A DNA stretch of 64,000 nucleotides from contig NC_058167.1 of NCBI RefSeq assembly GCF_020080835.1, positions 7,968,957 through 8,032,956 on the forward strand. The letters are read 5' to 3'. A model generated the notes under the pieces. It made no database searches. It worked only from the letters and a program-made list of their open reading frames with translations, and had not been told where the DNA came from. Both the position numbers and the translations under genes were made by a program. This DNA comes from Cotesia glomerata (taxonomy: Eukaryota > Arthropoda > Insecta > Hymenoptera > Braconidae). This document shows positions 45,949 to 57,128 of this stretch, in pieces (positions within the stretch are counted from its first letter, which is position 1; each line of letters starts with the position of its first letter).

Positions 45949-47690
45949 ATACTAGCTGTTACTCGCCCGCTCCGCTGGGCGCTTTAAAGAATTGCATTTT
46001 GAGATCTAGACTTGAAATTTAATTAGAGTATTATTTTGACTTGCACGGATTCCCAATTTTATCGAATTGGCATGCACCTTTTCTCCATGTAATTATTCTA
46101 GCTAATATTCATTGTAACTTTTTCAATGTGCAATCATTATAACATTCCCGTGTCTTTCTTACAAAAATGAATAATAATTGATATGAAAAAAAAACTTTAT
46201 AATGAGCATTGGAAGTTTCAGTTAAAGAAATTGCAGATCTCATAAGTGAAGAAATCTGCCTAGTATATAAACATAACCAATAGAATTAAAAAATTTATTT
46301 TAAACAAATGACAATAGAATAGAATAAATTTAATTACAATAAAAATTCATTATTTTTAAGTCAAAAAAATATAGGTTCCGGTTAAGTAATCACCACCATA
46401 TCATATACTAAAACCTTTTCCGAAACACGCTGCATCTTATGATATAAGTATTATTCCGATCGGTTCAGTAGTTTTCGCAGTATAACTGGACAAAAAAACC
46501 GGCTCTCCATTTATTAGTATAGATTTATAAATATATAAAAAATTGATGTGGATACTCAAATCAAAGGTCTCGATGAGTGTAACTCTAGGATGAGCTTATA
46601 TCGTTAAAAATATCATTAGTGGACAAAATACAACGTCATTGCTTTATTATTCACATTTTTAAAGATATAGGCTCATCCCGATGTTACACTCATCAAGATC
46701 TTTCATTTGAGTACCTACATACATTTTTATATATTTTACATATAAACATTTATATAATGTATATAAATATATAAAAAATGGATGTGGGTACTCAAATGAA
46801 AGATCTCGATGAGTGTAATGTCAGGGTGAGCTTATGTCTTTAAAAATGTCAATAGTTCTCAAGATACAAGATCATTTTTTAATTATGTATCTAGAAACAA
46901 CTAAAAAAACCGATTTTATCATATGACTATCCTGGACACATAATTTTTCTTATTCTCTTAACAATACAGATTATCAAGTGTCTGTTAATTTTAATGTACT
47001 TTTTAATGATTGGATATTTAAAAAATTTTTATTGTAAAAAAATTATTTTAATAAAATAGCTAACTTACTATTATTTTGGTGATTTACAGAAACTTCAGTA
47101 CCAAAATCTTGATGACTGGAAGACGCAATAGCTTTTACATTTTCAATAAATGTATCACCTTGAGGGTCATCAAAAAAATCAATGACAATTATTAAATTTT
47201 TGATAAAGTCTCTTGTTGCAGAAACAGATAACGATCCACAAGGCTCAGTAATGTCATTAAAATCTAAACAAATAAAAATTTCATTAACCAGCTGTCAGAT
47301 TGTAACCAAAAAAAGTACTTACTTTTTCTGTTTATACACATGATCAGCAACTCGATAAATTTCGTATACTCATCCTATAAATAAATTTACAATCAATTAT
47401 CATTAAATAATTGAAATAATTATTAACTTATAAATTATGATAAAATTACTTTAGATGCCGACTGGTTGAAAATTAAATTTTCTGTTTCTAGAGTGGAGTT
47501 GGCTAATGTAGCTCCATAGCTCTTCTGTTGAGCTTCATCTCTATGAAAGTAAACAATCATTTATTATTTTACTATCAGTAAATAGTAAATTAATAAATAA
47601 TTGAATAATAGACAGAAGTACTTACATTTTTATCATCATTCCTTCTCTAAATAGAGGGGTTACCCAGTACCCATCATCATTACTTGACAT
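44044..47690 (-). CDS. Putative fusion gene: MED15-type KIX exons joined to a LINE-ORF1-like domain (5 exons, 419 aa)
   Basis: Exons: 47690-47626, 47540-47450, 47374-47323, 47263-47069 and 44900-44044; 420 codons with stop, phases 2, 0, 1, 1, all GT-AG. Exons 1-3 mirror MED15: same phases, sizes 65/91/52 against 62/88/52, and a similar protein (KIDEAQQKSYGATLANSTLE, DEYTKFIELLIMC). Exon 4 adds about 65 residues I do not recognise. Exon 5 begins with an acidic, Pro/Ser-rich linker, then a coiled coil (RDLKRQTKRLERIEKELK), then LRYLVIYGVPE and EVDSIRRIGKDIKKPRPIVL, the pattern of the RRM-like ORF1 protein of L1-type retrotransposons. The frame has no stop or frameshift. It probably arose from a third MED15 tandem copy that acquired retrotransposon sequence. 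Function unknown; KIX suggests activator contact and ORF1p suggests nucleic-acid binding or trimerisation. Intron 4 (2.2 kb) is inferred from splice signals and phase. Confidence 0.65.
45165..45770. repeat. ~600-bp foldback element in the fusion gene's intron 4
   Basis: The arms are inverted copies: ATTTATTGAAACTATCAGG near 45178 and its complement near 45755. Each arm, read inwards from the centre, translates to a similar peptide with the shared segment SDKNCGFH, so two opposed frames of about 95 codons appear. They are the same arm read twice. Divergence of about 15% between arms. Confidence 0.75.
45830..46612. mobile_element. Palindromic 'GAGTACCC' MITE split by the 574-bp repeat (second locus)
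   Basis: The left arm lies at 45830-45925 and the right arm at 46535-46612. Between them is a (TA)n run and the 574-bp repeat at 45951-46524. The arrangement is the same as at 21541-22284. Confidence 0.65.
45951..46524. mobile_element. 574-bp interspersed repeat, copy B
   Basis: It begins ACTAGCTGTTACTCGCCCGC and ends CCATTTATTAGTATAGAT. Same length as copy A at 21661-22234 and very similar throughout. It is inserted directly after a (TA)n run. Confidence 0.65.
46640..46860. mobile_element. Palindromic 'GAGTACCC' MITE, last copy
   Basis: Complete hairpin with arms TTCATTTGAGTACCTACATA and the complement. It is followed by the family's right flank to about 46970 (ATGACTATCCTGGACACATA). Confidence 0.65.
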
Positions 47691-48256
47691 TTTAAATAAA
47701 TTCTTTATTTTATTTTGAGGCAATAAAATTTTAAGATTGTTTTTATATTTATTAATTATTGTTTATTATTGAATTTTAATTGAGTCTGACGCTTTACACT
47801 TAGATGACGACCATAACCAAGAAAATTCAATCAAAACGTGACGCATGGCGCCAGCTGCCGAAAGTTTGAATTCGCCAACTATTCAGTACAAATAAAGTAA
47901 TCTTTTAAATTTCAAATTTCAAATAGATAAAAGTATCTTAAGAAATTGTAAATTTTAATTTTGTGTAAATGATAATTAATAATAATCACGTACATGAAAT
48001 TGAAACCGACATGTGCGGATTTATAAAACAATAGCTAATTAAAGAAATTAAAGTCACACTTATGGAGGGTCGCACTACCTGGCACTACTAACCAGTTAAA
48101 TCTGACATGCGCAATTATAACAGATTACCAATAACAATAAAAACATAACCTTATAATTTTATCTATCCAAGATTTGTTTTGTTTCTGGAAATAATAGACC
48201 ATATGTTTTATAAATAAATTATATTAAATATTATACAGTGTTATTTAATTATCAAG
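47691..48256. promoter_or_regulatory. Divergent promoter region of the fusion gene and TANGO6
   Basis: The two start codons point away from each other and are 566 bp apart, with no repeat between them. The middle part (about 47775-48130) is the least AT-rich DNA of the interval (for example CGTGACGCATGGCGCCAGCT). Both promoters must lie here, so the region is probably bidirectional. No specific core elements were fixed. Confidence 0.5.
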
Positions 48257-51200
48257 ATGGATTATCACAAAATATTAAATATATTAGTCACCAAAACAGG
48301 TAATGTCATATTTATATTATTTATATATATTAAATTACAATAAAAAAAAAAAAAAATACTTTGCATTTTTTACAAACTTTTTTCAACAAATTTATTCCAA
48401 CAGTTGTTTTTAAAAAATAGCATTTTTAATTTTTTTAAATTTCTACATGTCAATTTTTTTTTTTTGATGAAAATTAATTTAGCAGATATTTTATAATTTT
48501 AAGAATTTTTTTAACAAATAAATTATGGCAAAAAAAAAGTAGAAAAAAAATTGACATGTAGAAATTAAAAAAATTAAAAAATCCAATTTTTTAAAAATAA
48601 CTTTTTGAAAAAAATCTATTTGTTAAAAAAATTAAAAAATGGTTAAATGACTGCTAACTTTAATGTCATTTTTTTACCATAATTTATTTGTAACAAATAA
48701 TACTATAAAGTTAACCGACATTTTTAATTTTTTGATTTTTTTTCAATAATTAAATTAGAACAAAAAAATATTTTTTAAAAATTGCACTTATAGTTTTTCA
48801 AGTTGTTTACAAATGGATTTTTTTTTTTAATTTTTTCAACAAAAAAAATTCTAAAAATTTTTAGATGACGGCTATCTTAATTATCATTACAAAAATGATT
48901 AAAAATTTGCTAAATTAATTTTTATATCTTTTTATTAATAACAATTAAACAAATTTATTAATAATTATTCTAATTTTTCAGACGAATTAAAAGACATTGA
49001 CGAAAAACTAACTCACATTCTGACAAAGGTCTCAGAGCTTCTGCCAGAAAACATAAAGCTCGACCTAGCCGCTGAAAAGCAAAAGTCCTTGGACGATTCC
49101 CCACGTCGTGAGTATTTGTCAACAATTTTGTGCATTCTCCGAACCCTGAACACTGAAGTTCTATCAAAAAGCAAGACCTACATGAGCGTACGCGAATACC
49201 GAGGCGTCAAGGCAGCGATCGAGATGTCAATATCCTTAGGAATCCTCCCTTGTCTTCTCCCAGGCATCGGAGTCGGCCTCACTAAATTATCCCGCAACGC
49301 TCCAAAACTCCCTCCGGAATCTTTGACATCTTCCCAGAAATACGAGCGTCTGGACCTGACGACCCGAACTTTGACTTCCTGCTACGAAGAAATATCCCTA
49401 CGCCCAGCAATCCTTGCTCACCTGGGCCCGGTGGTCGGCGCACTATGCCAGCTGGCGTTTGCACCGTTGGTGAAGCCTTCGGAGGACAACTCATCGCTGA
49501 TGACTAAAGAACAATATTCAAAATTCTCCGCAGACCAGGGAGAGTTTAAAGTACTTCTGAAGAACCTCATCGACAACTGCCCGACTTCCCTCATGATGAA
49601 GGAGCTCATGGTGCTCTCAGGCCTGGAGAAAGCCCCCAATTGGCTGAAAAAGACCACCAGGCTCTTCTTGATAGACTTGATCCAGCTTCCGAATGGCGTT
49701 ATGTCCCTTATCAACGCCACTTGCGAAGACTTTGACCTGGGACTTCATTGGCAGAAACTGGACACCATCTCCAGGTTGGTTGTAAATTCTTCAACTGACC
49801 CCAAGTACTTTGACTCAATCTGCAAGCAATTTCTGAGAATTCTAGCTTCTAAAAATATAAAACACGCAGCTGTAATCGCCAATGCTTTAATTTCGACGTT
49901 GCACGAAGTTCATCCTGAGATTTGCGCCGAGAAGATAATAAAAGTACTCACCTCAACTTTGTCTGTAACTAAAGAAGATCTGAAAGATAGAACTGACCTT
50001 GAGGTTGTTAAAACAGAGAGTCAAGTTGAAGAGTGCATTGAAAATTTGGTTAAATGCTTCGTGCCTCAATCTAAATGCAAGTACTTACCTGTTGAACTAA
50101 TCAAAAATATCTCACTGCCCCTTTTTTACTTACACGTTGAAATTCACACGAGTCCATTGCTTCTTAAATCCAAAGTTCGCCAATTATTGGTACAGCTGCT
50201 GAAAGACGAGACTTTTACAGAAAATTTATTTAAATTGTTTCTTCACAGTGGAGAACCGTCGCTGTTTTATAGACTAGGGTCCAATGGAGGTGTAGAAATT
50301 GTCAGTAAAAAAAATAAGGAATTAAAATTAGAGGAAAAAGCTGAAAAAATTGGAGATAGTCTGCTAGATTTGGTAAGACCGGATGAAGAGTTGTCAACAA
50401 TCCTGCTTAATTATCTGCTAAACTGGCTGACCAACCAGACCAATCAGGCTTCTAACAGGAACGATTATTTGAGAAACGAGGAAGACCTGATAGATGACAT
50501 CTGCAAGCAGCTGATCGCCGAGAAGCTGCTGATAAGCCTCGCGAGTGTACAGGGGGTACAGCGCGGCTTAGTGAAGGCACCTTTGCCGTTGTTGAATTTT
50601 GTTAAAGCCCTGTTCACAGATTCTAGCAACTATGAATTAATTTATGCGAGCTTAATGTTGGTTAAAGTTATTTTAGACGAAAGACCGGAGGACTGGAGCC
50701 CGTTTGAGGAGCTGGTGAGCTTCCTCCAGAAGAAGAAGGACCAATTTTCGGGATCGGGGCTCGAGGAGCTGATTGGAGAGCTTTCCAAGCTGGTGAGATT
50801 GAAAGGAAAGGCACCGAGGTTCCAGGACTTGAATGTTAATAAAAAAGAGAATTTTGATAAAGCGCTTCAGGACCTCGCAGATCCGTTGTTGCCGGTCCGG
50901 GCGCACGGGTTGATGACCCTGACGAAGTTGATAGAGACTTCTGACCCCCAGGCGATGGACAGGAAGGACCTGGTGCTTTGTTTGTTCAGGAAGAATCTTG
51001 AAGACGAAGATTCGTTTGTCTACTTGACGGCTATTAATGGATTGTGTGCGATGGCCATGAAATTTCCGAGGGACGTTGTTGAGATTTTGGCCCAGGAGTT
51101 CATAGACATGGCAGGTCGCGATATCGCGGCGGAAAATCGGGCAAAGTTGGGAGAAATACTGGTCAAGACTACGAAAGGGCTCGGAGACATGGCGCCGGCG

Positions 51201-51626
51201 TATAAAAATATTCTGATCAACGGGTTCCTCTGTGGGGTCAGGGACAAAGATAGCATGGTTCGCGCATCCAGCCTTTCGTGTCTCGGGGAACTTTGCAGAG
51301 TGCTTGGGTTCAAGCTGGGACACGCAGTCACGGAAGTGCTCTATTGCGTGGGGAAGATCATTGAAACAGACAGGGAGCAAGAGTGCAGGAGAGCTGGGGT
51401 CTTGGTTATCAATTTACTGATTCGCGGACTTGGCAAGGATGTACTCACGGACCTAGGCTCCGATTTACTCCCGGTTTACAGAGCGCTTAAGTTTCTGAGG
51501 GATAATGATAATGATCAAGTGCTTCGGCTTCATGCCCAATTAGCGCTCGAGGAACTTGATGATATTGTTAGGGAGTTTTTGTACGCTAAACCTTTGCTGC
51601 AAAAAAATATTTATTTGATTTCTTAG
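48257..51626 (+). CDS. TANGO6: Transport and Golgi organization protein 6 (TANGO6/TMCO7), 2 exons, 895 aa
   Basis: Exon 1 (48257-48299) gives 14 codons plus one base; exon 2 (48982-51626) carries the remaining 2.6 kb without interruption; 895 aa in total. The protein is Leu-rich and helical throughout, with HEAT/ARM-like repeats. The conserved RTP1_C1-type block lies about two-thirds along (KALQDLADPLLPVRAHGLMT, EDSFVYLTAINGLCAMAMKF) and the RTP1_C2-type block at the C-terminus (DQVLRLHAQLALEELDDIVR). TANGO6 was found in a fly screen for secretion and Golgi organisation; its yeast relative Rtp1 takes part in assembly and nuclear import of RNA polymerase II. Length is in the range of the family (about 900-1100 aa). 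The coding part is richer in G+C than its surroundings. An AATAAA signal follows at 51660. Intron 1 contains an AT-rich inverted repeat. Confidence 0.88.
48368..48636. repeat. AT-rich inverted repeat in TANGO6 intron 1
   Basis: AAATTTCTACATGTCAATTT on the left (about 48440) and AAATTGACATGTAGAAATT on the right (about 48545) are complementary, with imperfect pairing extending about 80 bp outwards on each side. It is followed (48640-48890) by another AT-rich repeat related to 27690-27870 (GTTAACCGACATTTTTAA). Confidence 0.6.
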
Positions 51627-52770
51627 ACTTAGAAATTTTTATGGTACTCTATGTTTATTAATAAATTCATAATTTTCTAAACTTTTCTATTTTATTAATA
51701 AATTTTAATGATTGTTAACTTTTTTTTTTTTAATTATTGATTGTTAATTTATTTTATTGGATTAAAAAAAATTCCTCTGTTATTTAAAATAAAAGGCCAT
51801 TCGGCATCCGCCAAAATGGAAGGTAGATTTCATATAATCCATGATTTTAATAACAATATTTAGATGACATTCAGCTTCTTAAATTTTTGTTTTAATTGTT
51901 GAAAAGTAAATTTATTATAGGTTAAATTAAAGAGAATTTCATAAGCTTCGAAATGAAAGTTATTCCCTAGTAAACTCACCAAACACATGATTTTTTAGAT
52001 TTTCGAAAATTTCAAATGGCTGGGATTTCTAAACTATTTGATGGATTTAGCTCATTTTTTAACTCATTCAAGCTGATTGTCTGTAGAAGTTTACCAAGTT
52101 TCATGAAGATTCATTAAGAATTGTGGGAGTTATCGTGTCCACAAGCCGTGCGTTATATATTTATAAATAAACTTCCAACCCAATGACATTTTTAAGCCTT
52201 ACTCGACTAAATAATTAATATAGGGACGAAATTCTATGTGAATTTTGACACAAGGGCCAATACAATAGATAGATTTTATGAAATCTACCTAAAAACATGA
52301 TACTGAAGTTAGCAGACATTTGACAACTTTTTTTTTTTTTAAATAAAACAAAGTCTAGAAAATTATTTAAAAAAAATTGCATTTATAATTTTTTTAAACT
52401 TTTAAAAATAGAATTTAAAAAAAAATTTTTTTTGCTATAATTTATTTATTCTTAATATTTGAAAAATTATAAAATATCTCGAAATTTCAGTATCATAAAA
52501 TTAACTGGTTAATTATTAAAAATTTATGTTTAAAAATATAGATATTTTTTTATCAGAGGACAAAAGTGAAATAAAAATTTTGAAAATTGATAATTATCGT
52601 GCAATAATGAACCAGTGCATTAATAAAAATTAGTCCTGATAAAAAGACCCGAGGAACCTGCCTCCGAACTTTTGAATTTCTGAACACATCGATGAACTTC
52701 AGTCCTCACACTTTCGAAAAGATAATTAGATTTCTCAATAAATCACCGAAGAGTGTGAAGATTGAAAGTC
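51627..52770. other. Intergenic DNA after TANGO6, with an old AT-rich MITE
   Basis: The TANGO6 3' UTR and poly(A) signal occupy the start. At about 52298-52495 lies an AT-rich element with ends ATGATACTGAAGTTAGCAGA and TTTCAGTATCAT, a family also seen as fragments near 38430-38640, 42690 and 44945. Nothing else recognised. Confidence 0.45.
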
Positions 52771-53870
52771 ACACGGAAAAAACGAGATTTAACTGGTTTC
52801 CATGTTGGACGGAACCTAGTTCTATCTATAGTGAAAAAAATTTACAAATGGTTACTACTTCAATGTAGACTGTAGTAGGTACAGTTTTCGTTTATTTCAG
52901 TTCAATCCGAGATGGGGCTCAGAGCCATCTGAGATTTATTTGTCTCAGATGGTTGTCAGTACCACGCGCATGCTCGTCAGTCCCATCTTACATAGAAGTG
53001 GCGTCCATTTGGAATTTAACTAGAATCTATCTGCAGATAGTACTTATTTTTACATTATCATTTTCAAGTGTATTTTGCAATAAAATATATATGAATAATA
53101 TGAATGAATAATAAGTATATTATAATGAATAATACACATTATAATTTTATTCCAAATCAAAAAACTAATCCTTAATAAGTTTAAAAAAAAATAAATTTAA
53201 AAAAAAAAATTTAAATTTAAAATTAAAAAATAAAAAAAAAAAAAAATTTTTAATTAAAAAAAAAAAATTTTTAATTGCAAATTAAAAAAAAAATTTCAAT
53301 TTCAGTGAGGTACTATTTTTTAAAATAAGATGTTGATAAATACCAATCTTCATCTTGTTTTAAAAAATAGTACCACACTGAAATAAAAATTTTTTTTTTA
53401 ATTTTTTAATTTTAATTTTAATTTTTTAATTTTAAATTTAATTTTTTTTTTTTTTAATTTATTTTTTCTTTAAACTTATTAAGGATTAGTTTTTTGATTT
53501 GGAATAAAATTATAATGTGTATTATTCATTATAATATACTTATTATTCATATATATTTGATTGCAAAATGCACTTGAAAATGATAATGTAAAAATAGGTA
53601 CTATCTGCAGATAGATTCTAGTTAAATTCCAAATGGAAGCCACTTCTATGTAAGATGGGACTGATGAGCATGCGCGTGGTACTGACAACCATCTGAGACA
53701 AATAAATCTCAGATGGCTCTGAGCCCCATCTCGGATTGAACTGAAATAAACGAAAACTGTACCTACTACAGTCTACATTGAAGTAGTAACCATTTGTAAA
53801 TTTTTTTCACTATAGATGGAACTAGGTTCCGTCCAACATGGAAACCAGTTAAATCTCTTTTTTTCCGTGC
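52771..53870. repeat. 1.1-kb near-perfect long inverted repeat between TANGO6 and RAB3GAP1
   Basis: The ends are complementary (ACACGGAAAAAACGAGATTT at 52771; TTTTTTTCCGTGC ending at 53870). The arms remain paired to a centre near 53335, where GGTACTATTTTTTAAAATAA meets its complement around a loop of about 40 nt. The outer ~350 bp of the arms are GC-balanced and very similar; the inner ~150 bp consist of A/T runs. It ends 55 bp before the RAB3GAP1 stop codon. The CACGGAAA start is shared in style with the 36079 element. Confidence 0.85.
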
Positions 53871-53925
53871 ATTTGGACATCGTGATATCCAACACTTATG
53901 CCCATCAATAATGACTAATAACTAT

Positions 53926-54968
53926 TTATAAAAAGGTTGTATCTTCAGAGAAAAATCCCGCGAGTCTGATGGATTCTCTCTTAAGATTGACATACAGCCG
54001 CTGAGGTTGCGGTGCTGAGGTCGGAGAAGGCCGGGGTGTCACTCCTCGAAGGATAAATTCCTTGGACGAGGGCTCGGGGAACGTCTTTTGCTTTTCATTT
54101 CCAGCTCCAGTCCTACCGGAACCGCTGCTTGGAATGTCCACCATATAAGTAGCCTACAATTATAAACAGCAATTAATCATCGGCATTTATGATTGTTATT
54201 TTATATAAATGTCAAGATCGAGACATCATTATTATTATAATTATAAATATAGATGTAATTTATAGTTACTTTTTGGCTATTACGAAACATTTCTGTTATT
54301 CTCAATCCTGGAAGACTTCGCGCGCCACCAGAAATTGAAACTTCTTTTCCTTCCATTAGATTTATAATGAAAGCTGTTGTTTCTTCATTTTCTCCCGGGA
54401 ATTTATTGTTCAGTGAATTGTACTGCGTCAAAAGGGCCTTTATTGTAGATATTTCATCGATGATGTCCTGAAAAAAAATTTTTAATTGCTAAAAAATCAA
54501 TTTGATTCAATAAAAAAAATTTTGATTCAAAAAATCAATTTTAGCATTGAAAAAAAAAATTAATTTTATTTAAAATGATAAATTTTTAAATCAGGTAAAA
54601 TTTACTTAAATCAAAAAAAATTTATGAGTTCAAGAATTTTTCAACTTAAACCAAGTTAATTTTTTTTTAATGAAGAATAAAATTATTTTGAATTTATAAA
54701 AATATTATTTGATCCGAAAAATAAAAACTTTTTTTTGATTTAATAAAATCTCACTTGATTTTGTAGTTCAGTTTGAAAGAAATTTTGTAGTTTAATAAAA
54801 ATGAATAATAATTTTTAACTTCCCGCTAAGAAAATTGAAAATTTTCAAAAATTGGGAAGTTATTGGTTTCACCCCGTTTTTCGAAAATCGAGTTTTCAAT
54901 GGATGTTGACGTTTTGAGTTCAATGTTTCCGCGATGATGTCCGTATGTCTGTATGTATGTGTGCGTGC

Positions 54969-55001
<33 letters not shown>

Positions 55002-57128
55002 TAGCCGTATGTAAACCTCTCACAACTTTTGAACGGTTCGACCGATTTCATCGCGGTTGACACCATTCAAAAGGGCTCGACCAAACTTAGATTTTGAATA
55101 CAATTTGAACCGATTCAAACCGGTAGATTTTAAGAAATATAAAAAAACTACAAAAAAATTTTTTTTCAAATGAGGTTTTTTTGGAATACCTTTTAAACGG
55201 GTTTACCGATTGATTCCAAAATCTAATCAGCTCTTAATACCAAAAAACTACGTCAATCGTCACCAGCTCGGTCGAAATCGGTTAATTCTTTCGTGAGCTA
55301 TCGTTGTCGAAAGAAAACCGAAAAAAGTGTTTTTTCGGAATTACTTCGAAATTCGGTGACACAACAAAATCTCCCCGACAAAATCTCCCTGGGAATTCTC
55401 TCCGCGACATTGGCAATTTTCGTATAAATATACACAAAAACCATGATAAAAGGGCACAGCGAGATAACAAGTGCATGTGTTGGCTTTTTATCAGGGAGAT
55501 TTAGTCCGGGGAGATTTAGCAGTGGAACCCGAAATTCCTATTTCGATCAATTTGAACTTGAAGATTCTTTATGAAGCTTAAAAAACTGCGTCGAATGCCA
55601 ACCGCGTGAAAATCGCTTCATTCATTCAAAAGTTATTGCGGTTTGAAAATTTTAAAAATAGTGTTTTATCAAACTTCTATCAGATTTTTGAACTCGGAGA
55701 GCTCAAAATTATTTGAAAATTATATTTTTGAGCTCGAAGAGCTCAAAAACATAATAAGTGCAATTTTGAGCGCTTAAGTATGGAATTAGCGGGAAGTTGC
55801 AGGGATGGCCTTTAGGGTCAACCGTTTTTATAATTTTTTCTCTAGAATCAAGTCAATTTTTTTCATCGAAGTAGCGTTTAAAGACAAAATTCCCGATATT
55901 TTATATACTAACATCATAAATATGAGTCTGTAGATGAAAAGACTTGGTGGCGCGTTGTAACTTTGTAGTAATTCCGTTAATTATGTCCGGTAATTTAGCA
56001 ATTGCCTGTTGCTTATGTTGAGCAAGTGCTTGTAGAGCCGCATGAGCTAGCACAGGCATCAGGAGTTGGCAAATTTCCCCAATGCGCCTGCACGCTAAAA
56101 ACTGGATAGTCTTCTCAGCTTCCTTGGTGTCATCAAAAAGTCGCTTTTGGCGATGAGCTGGTACAGGTTGGGCCGAGTTCCAGGTGGTCGCCCACGGGTT
56201 ATTCGGAATCTTCATTCGCGGCGATAAATGTCCTGAAAATAACAAAATAGCGGTATTTAAATCATTTGGAACTGAAAAGTGTTTAGAAAATAAGTTACCA
56301 TTAATCTGTCCCCATTGATCGGTACCTTCCTCCTCGATCCAGTCTCTCGGCGAGTACCAGCGTATGAAATCTTCGAGTTCCGATCCGGGATTAGCTGCCT
56401 GTTATTTTTTATCAATTACTATTTTTATATCGTAGAATAGATAGAAAGTATTTCCGTTTACTGGCGGATACTTTTACACTTTCTCGATAGTTTAATGTCT
56501 GACATTATAAAATTGTCATTTAAGTGAATCAGTGTAATTACTGTAAATAATTCCGGGAATTAATTTAATAGAGAGTGAACTCGCCTTGAAGGACTCCATG
56601 TCCGACAAAAGTGAAGCGCTCATCAGCCTGGCACGCATTTCAGAGCCTTGTTTGTCAGTTCCTAGCTGCATCATCAGCTGCGCGTCCTCCTCCAGCTGGT
56701 CCTCGGTCTTGGGGACCGGGTCCTGGGTCACCGGCAAATACAAAGCGTCCCCAGTTTTCAGCAACTTCAAAGACGGATGCTTCGACAGGCGACCTGTTGG
56801 TTTGTTCCACAGTAAGTGCTTAGTTTTTCGGTGAACTTGCACTTCTTGGACCGAAGCTTCTTCTTCGCACTCGAAAAATTCTTCCTCTGATTCTTCTTCT
56901 GCTGAAAATTAATTCATGTTATTAGTGTAATAACAGGGTTGGTATTTTTTTTTTTTTTTTTTTTTTTATTTTAATAAATAATCACCGGAGTCAAAATGGT
57001 CGACAATATTTAGCGGCTTTAAGTCGAACTCGTTGCGGCGCTTTTTTCGCTCGATGCAGCAGTTAATCATCTGCAATTTCTGGTGTAGCAAACACGTTCG
57101 TACAGAGTCCGGAAACCCAGTTCCCACG
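53926..57128 (-). CDS. RAB3GAP1: RAB3GAP1 (Rab3 GTPase-activating protein catalytic subunit), C-terminal part only, 6 exons
   Basis: Exons: 57128-56986, 56901-56585, 56398-56299, 56232-55913, 54467-54270 and 54153-53926, about 435 codons. The product with RAB3GAP2 acts on Rab3 (exocytosis) and as an exchange factor for Rab18 at the ER. Family signatures are clear: LLHQKLQMINCCIERKKRRN, FIRWYSPRDWIEEE, KIPNNPWATTWNSAQPVPA and the C-terminal RLYVNLKRESIRLAGFFSED. The first exon here starts at a normal acceptor, so 5' exons are expected upstream, but none was recognised between 57129 and 64000; they may lie outside the window or be lost. Intron 2 appears to use a GC donor (TTCAAG|GCGAGT) with an AG acceptor; this choice keeps the conserved SFKAANPG segment. 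Intron 4 contains a ~1-kb transposon. Confidence 0.88.
54817..55798. mobile_element. ~980-bp non-autonomous TIR element in RAB3GAP1 intron 4
   Basis: Ends: AACTTCCCGCTAA at 54817 and its complement TTAGCGGGAAGTT ending at 55798 (13 bp). Inside are a (GT/GC)n microsatellite at about 54955-55003 and phrases such as TTTTGAACGGTTCGACCGAT and GCTCGGTCGAAATCGG, which recur in imperfect form. No transposase frame. It carries a smaller element at 55366-55517. Confidence 0.7.
55366..55517. mobile_element. 152-bp nested element with AAATCTCCC termini
   Basis: AAAATCTCCCCGACAAAATC on the left and the complement ending GGGGAGATTT on the right form inverted ends of about 25 bp, nested in the 980-bp element. 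The two opposed 64-66-codon frames that cross it are not genes. Confidence 0.6.

Noticed and set aside
50673..51380. 235-codon minus-strand frame inside TANGO6, and several shorter ones
   Set aside because: Antisense shadows of the long GC-richer TANGO6 exon; the plus strand shows the real protein family.
54826..55504. Frames in the 980-bp TIR element as coding genes
   Set aside because: They cross a GT/GC microsatellite and a nested short element; no transposase motif.
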